DNA of 5,950 bases from Cypionkella sp. Its GTDB lineage: Bacteria; Pseudomonadota; Alphaproteobacteria; Rhodobacterales; Rhodobacteraceae. The DNA lies in contig JAGPBG010000156.1 of assembly GCA_018063485.1 (NCBI GenBank), positions 1 to 5,950 on the forward strand, in the 5' to 3' direction. Numbering within the stretch: the first letter of the stretch is position 1; every line of letters begins with the position of its first letter. The notes below the pieces were generated by a model. The model worked only from the letters and a program-made list of their open reading frames with translations, searched no databases and had not been told where the DNA came from. Positions 5,843 to 5,950 of the stretch are shown here, in pieces. Position numbers and translations under genes: made by a program.

Positions 5843-5950
5843 CTAAGCTGTTTTGGGCAGGTGGGGGTCGTCGAACTGCGAGAGGGCCCAGTGTGACTGC
5901 GGGGCGGTATGCGCCCTGGGGATAATGGTATCGCCCGACGTGCCGAAATT
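5843..5950 (-). CDS. C-terminal end of an unidentified protein (partial)
   Basis: An open frame enters from the right edge and runs 35 codons to a TAG at 5843-5845. It reads NFGTSGDTIIPRAH and ends in FDDPHLPKTA. Codon third positions are mostly G or C (ttC, ggC, acG, tcG, atC, ccC), as in the neighbouring genes, while the DNA beyond the stop loses this pattern; this supports real coding. I do not recognise the family from this tail, and no function is offered. It lies 48 bp upstream of the carbon-nitrogen hydrolase on the same strand with no terminator visible between them, so the two are likely in one operon. Confidence 0.65.
   Translation of the reverse strand, partial: NFGTSGDTIIPRAHTAPQSHWALSQFDDPHLPKTA

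Overview
This looks like chromosomal DNA of an alphaproteobacterium, probably Rhodobacterales (Roseobacter-like). The evidence is the high G+C content, the strong G/C bias at third codon positions, an fdsA-fdhD-fdsD gene order typical of soluble NAD-dependent formate dehydrogenase operons, and a CopG-type ribbon-helix-helix protein of a kind common in alphaproteobacteria. This taxonomic call is an inference from protein character. No rRNA gene or other marker is present.

Left part (1-1292, + strand): the 3' end of a formate dehydrogenase operon. It holds the last 79 codons of fdsA (molybdenum catalytic subunit), then fdhD/fdsC (sulfurtransferase for the molybdenum cofactor), then fdsD (small delta subunit). 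The genes are 2 bp apart and then overlap by 11 bp, so they are almost certainly co-transcribed. A 214-bp gap (1293-1506) follows, with a possible promoter and a small palindrome just before the next gene.

Middle (1507-3034, + strand): an amidase-signature enzyme resembling 6-aminohexanoate-cyclic-dimer hydrolases (NylA type), closed by a strong two-tier hairpin terminator.

Right part (3103-5950, - strand, convergent with the amidase): reading leftwards from the right edge, there is the 35-codon tail of an unidentified gene, a nitrilase-superfamily carbon-nitrogen hydrolase, a ribbon-helix-helix regulator with a candidate promoter and operator of its own, and a C45-type (acyl-CoA:6-APA acyltransferase-like) self-processing Ntn hydrolase. 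The last carries a 15-residue tandem duplication near its C-terminus.

Taken together, three enzymes of unrelated fold and chemistry that act on amide C-N bonds lie within about 4.3 kb, with one regulator among them. They are the amidase (Ser-cisSer-Lys), the C45 enzyme (N-terminal Cys) and the nitrilase-type enzyme (Glu-Lys-Cys). A small catabolic locus for amides, lactams or acylated amines is a reasonable inference, but no substrate can be read from the sequence. No RNA genes, insertion sequences, CRISPR arrays or attachment sites were seen. Nothing here is clearly a wholly new system. The points most worth following are the amide-hydrolase cluster, the duplicated C45 tail, the G/C homopolymer runs confined to the C45 locus, and the operator-like repeats at the regulator's promoter.
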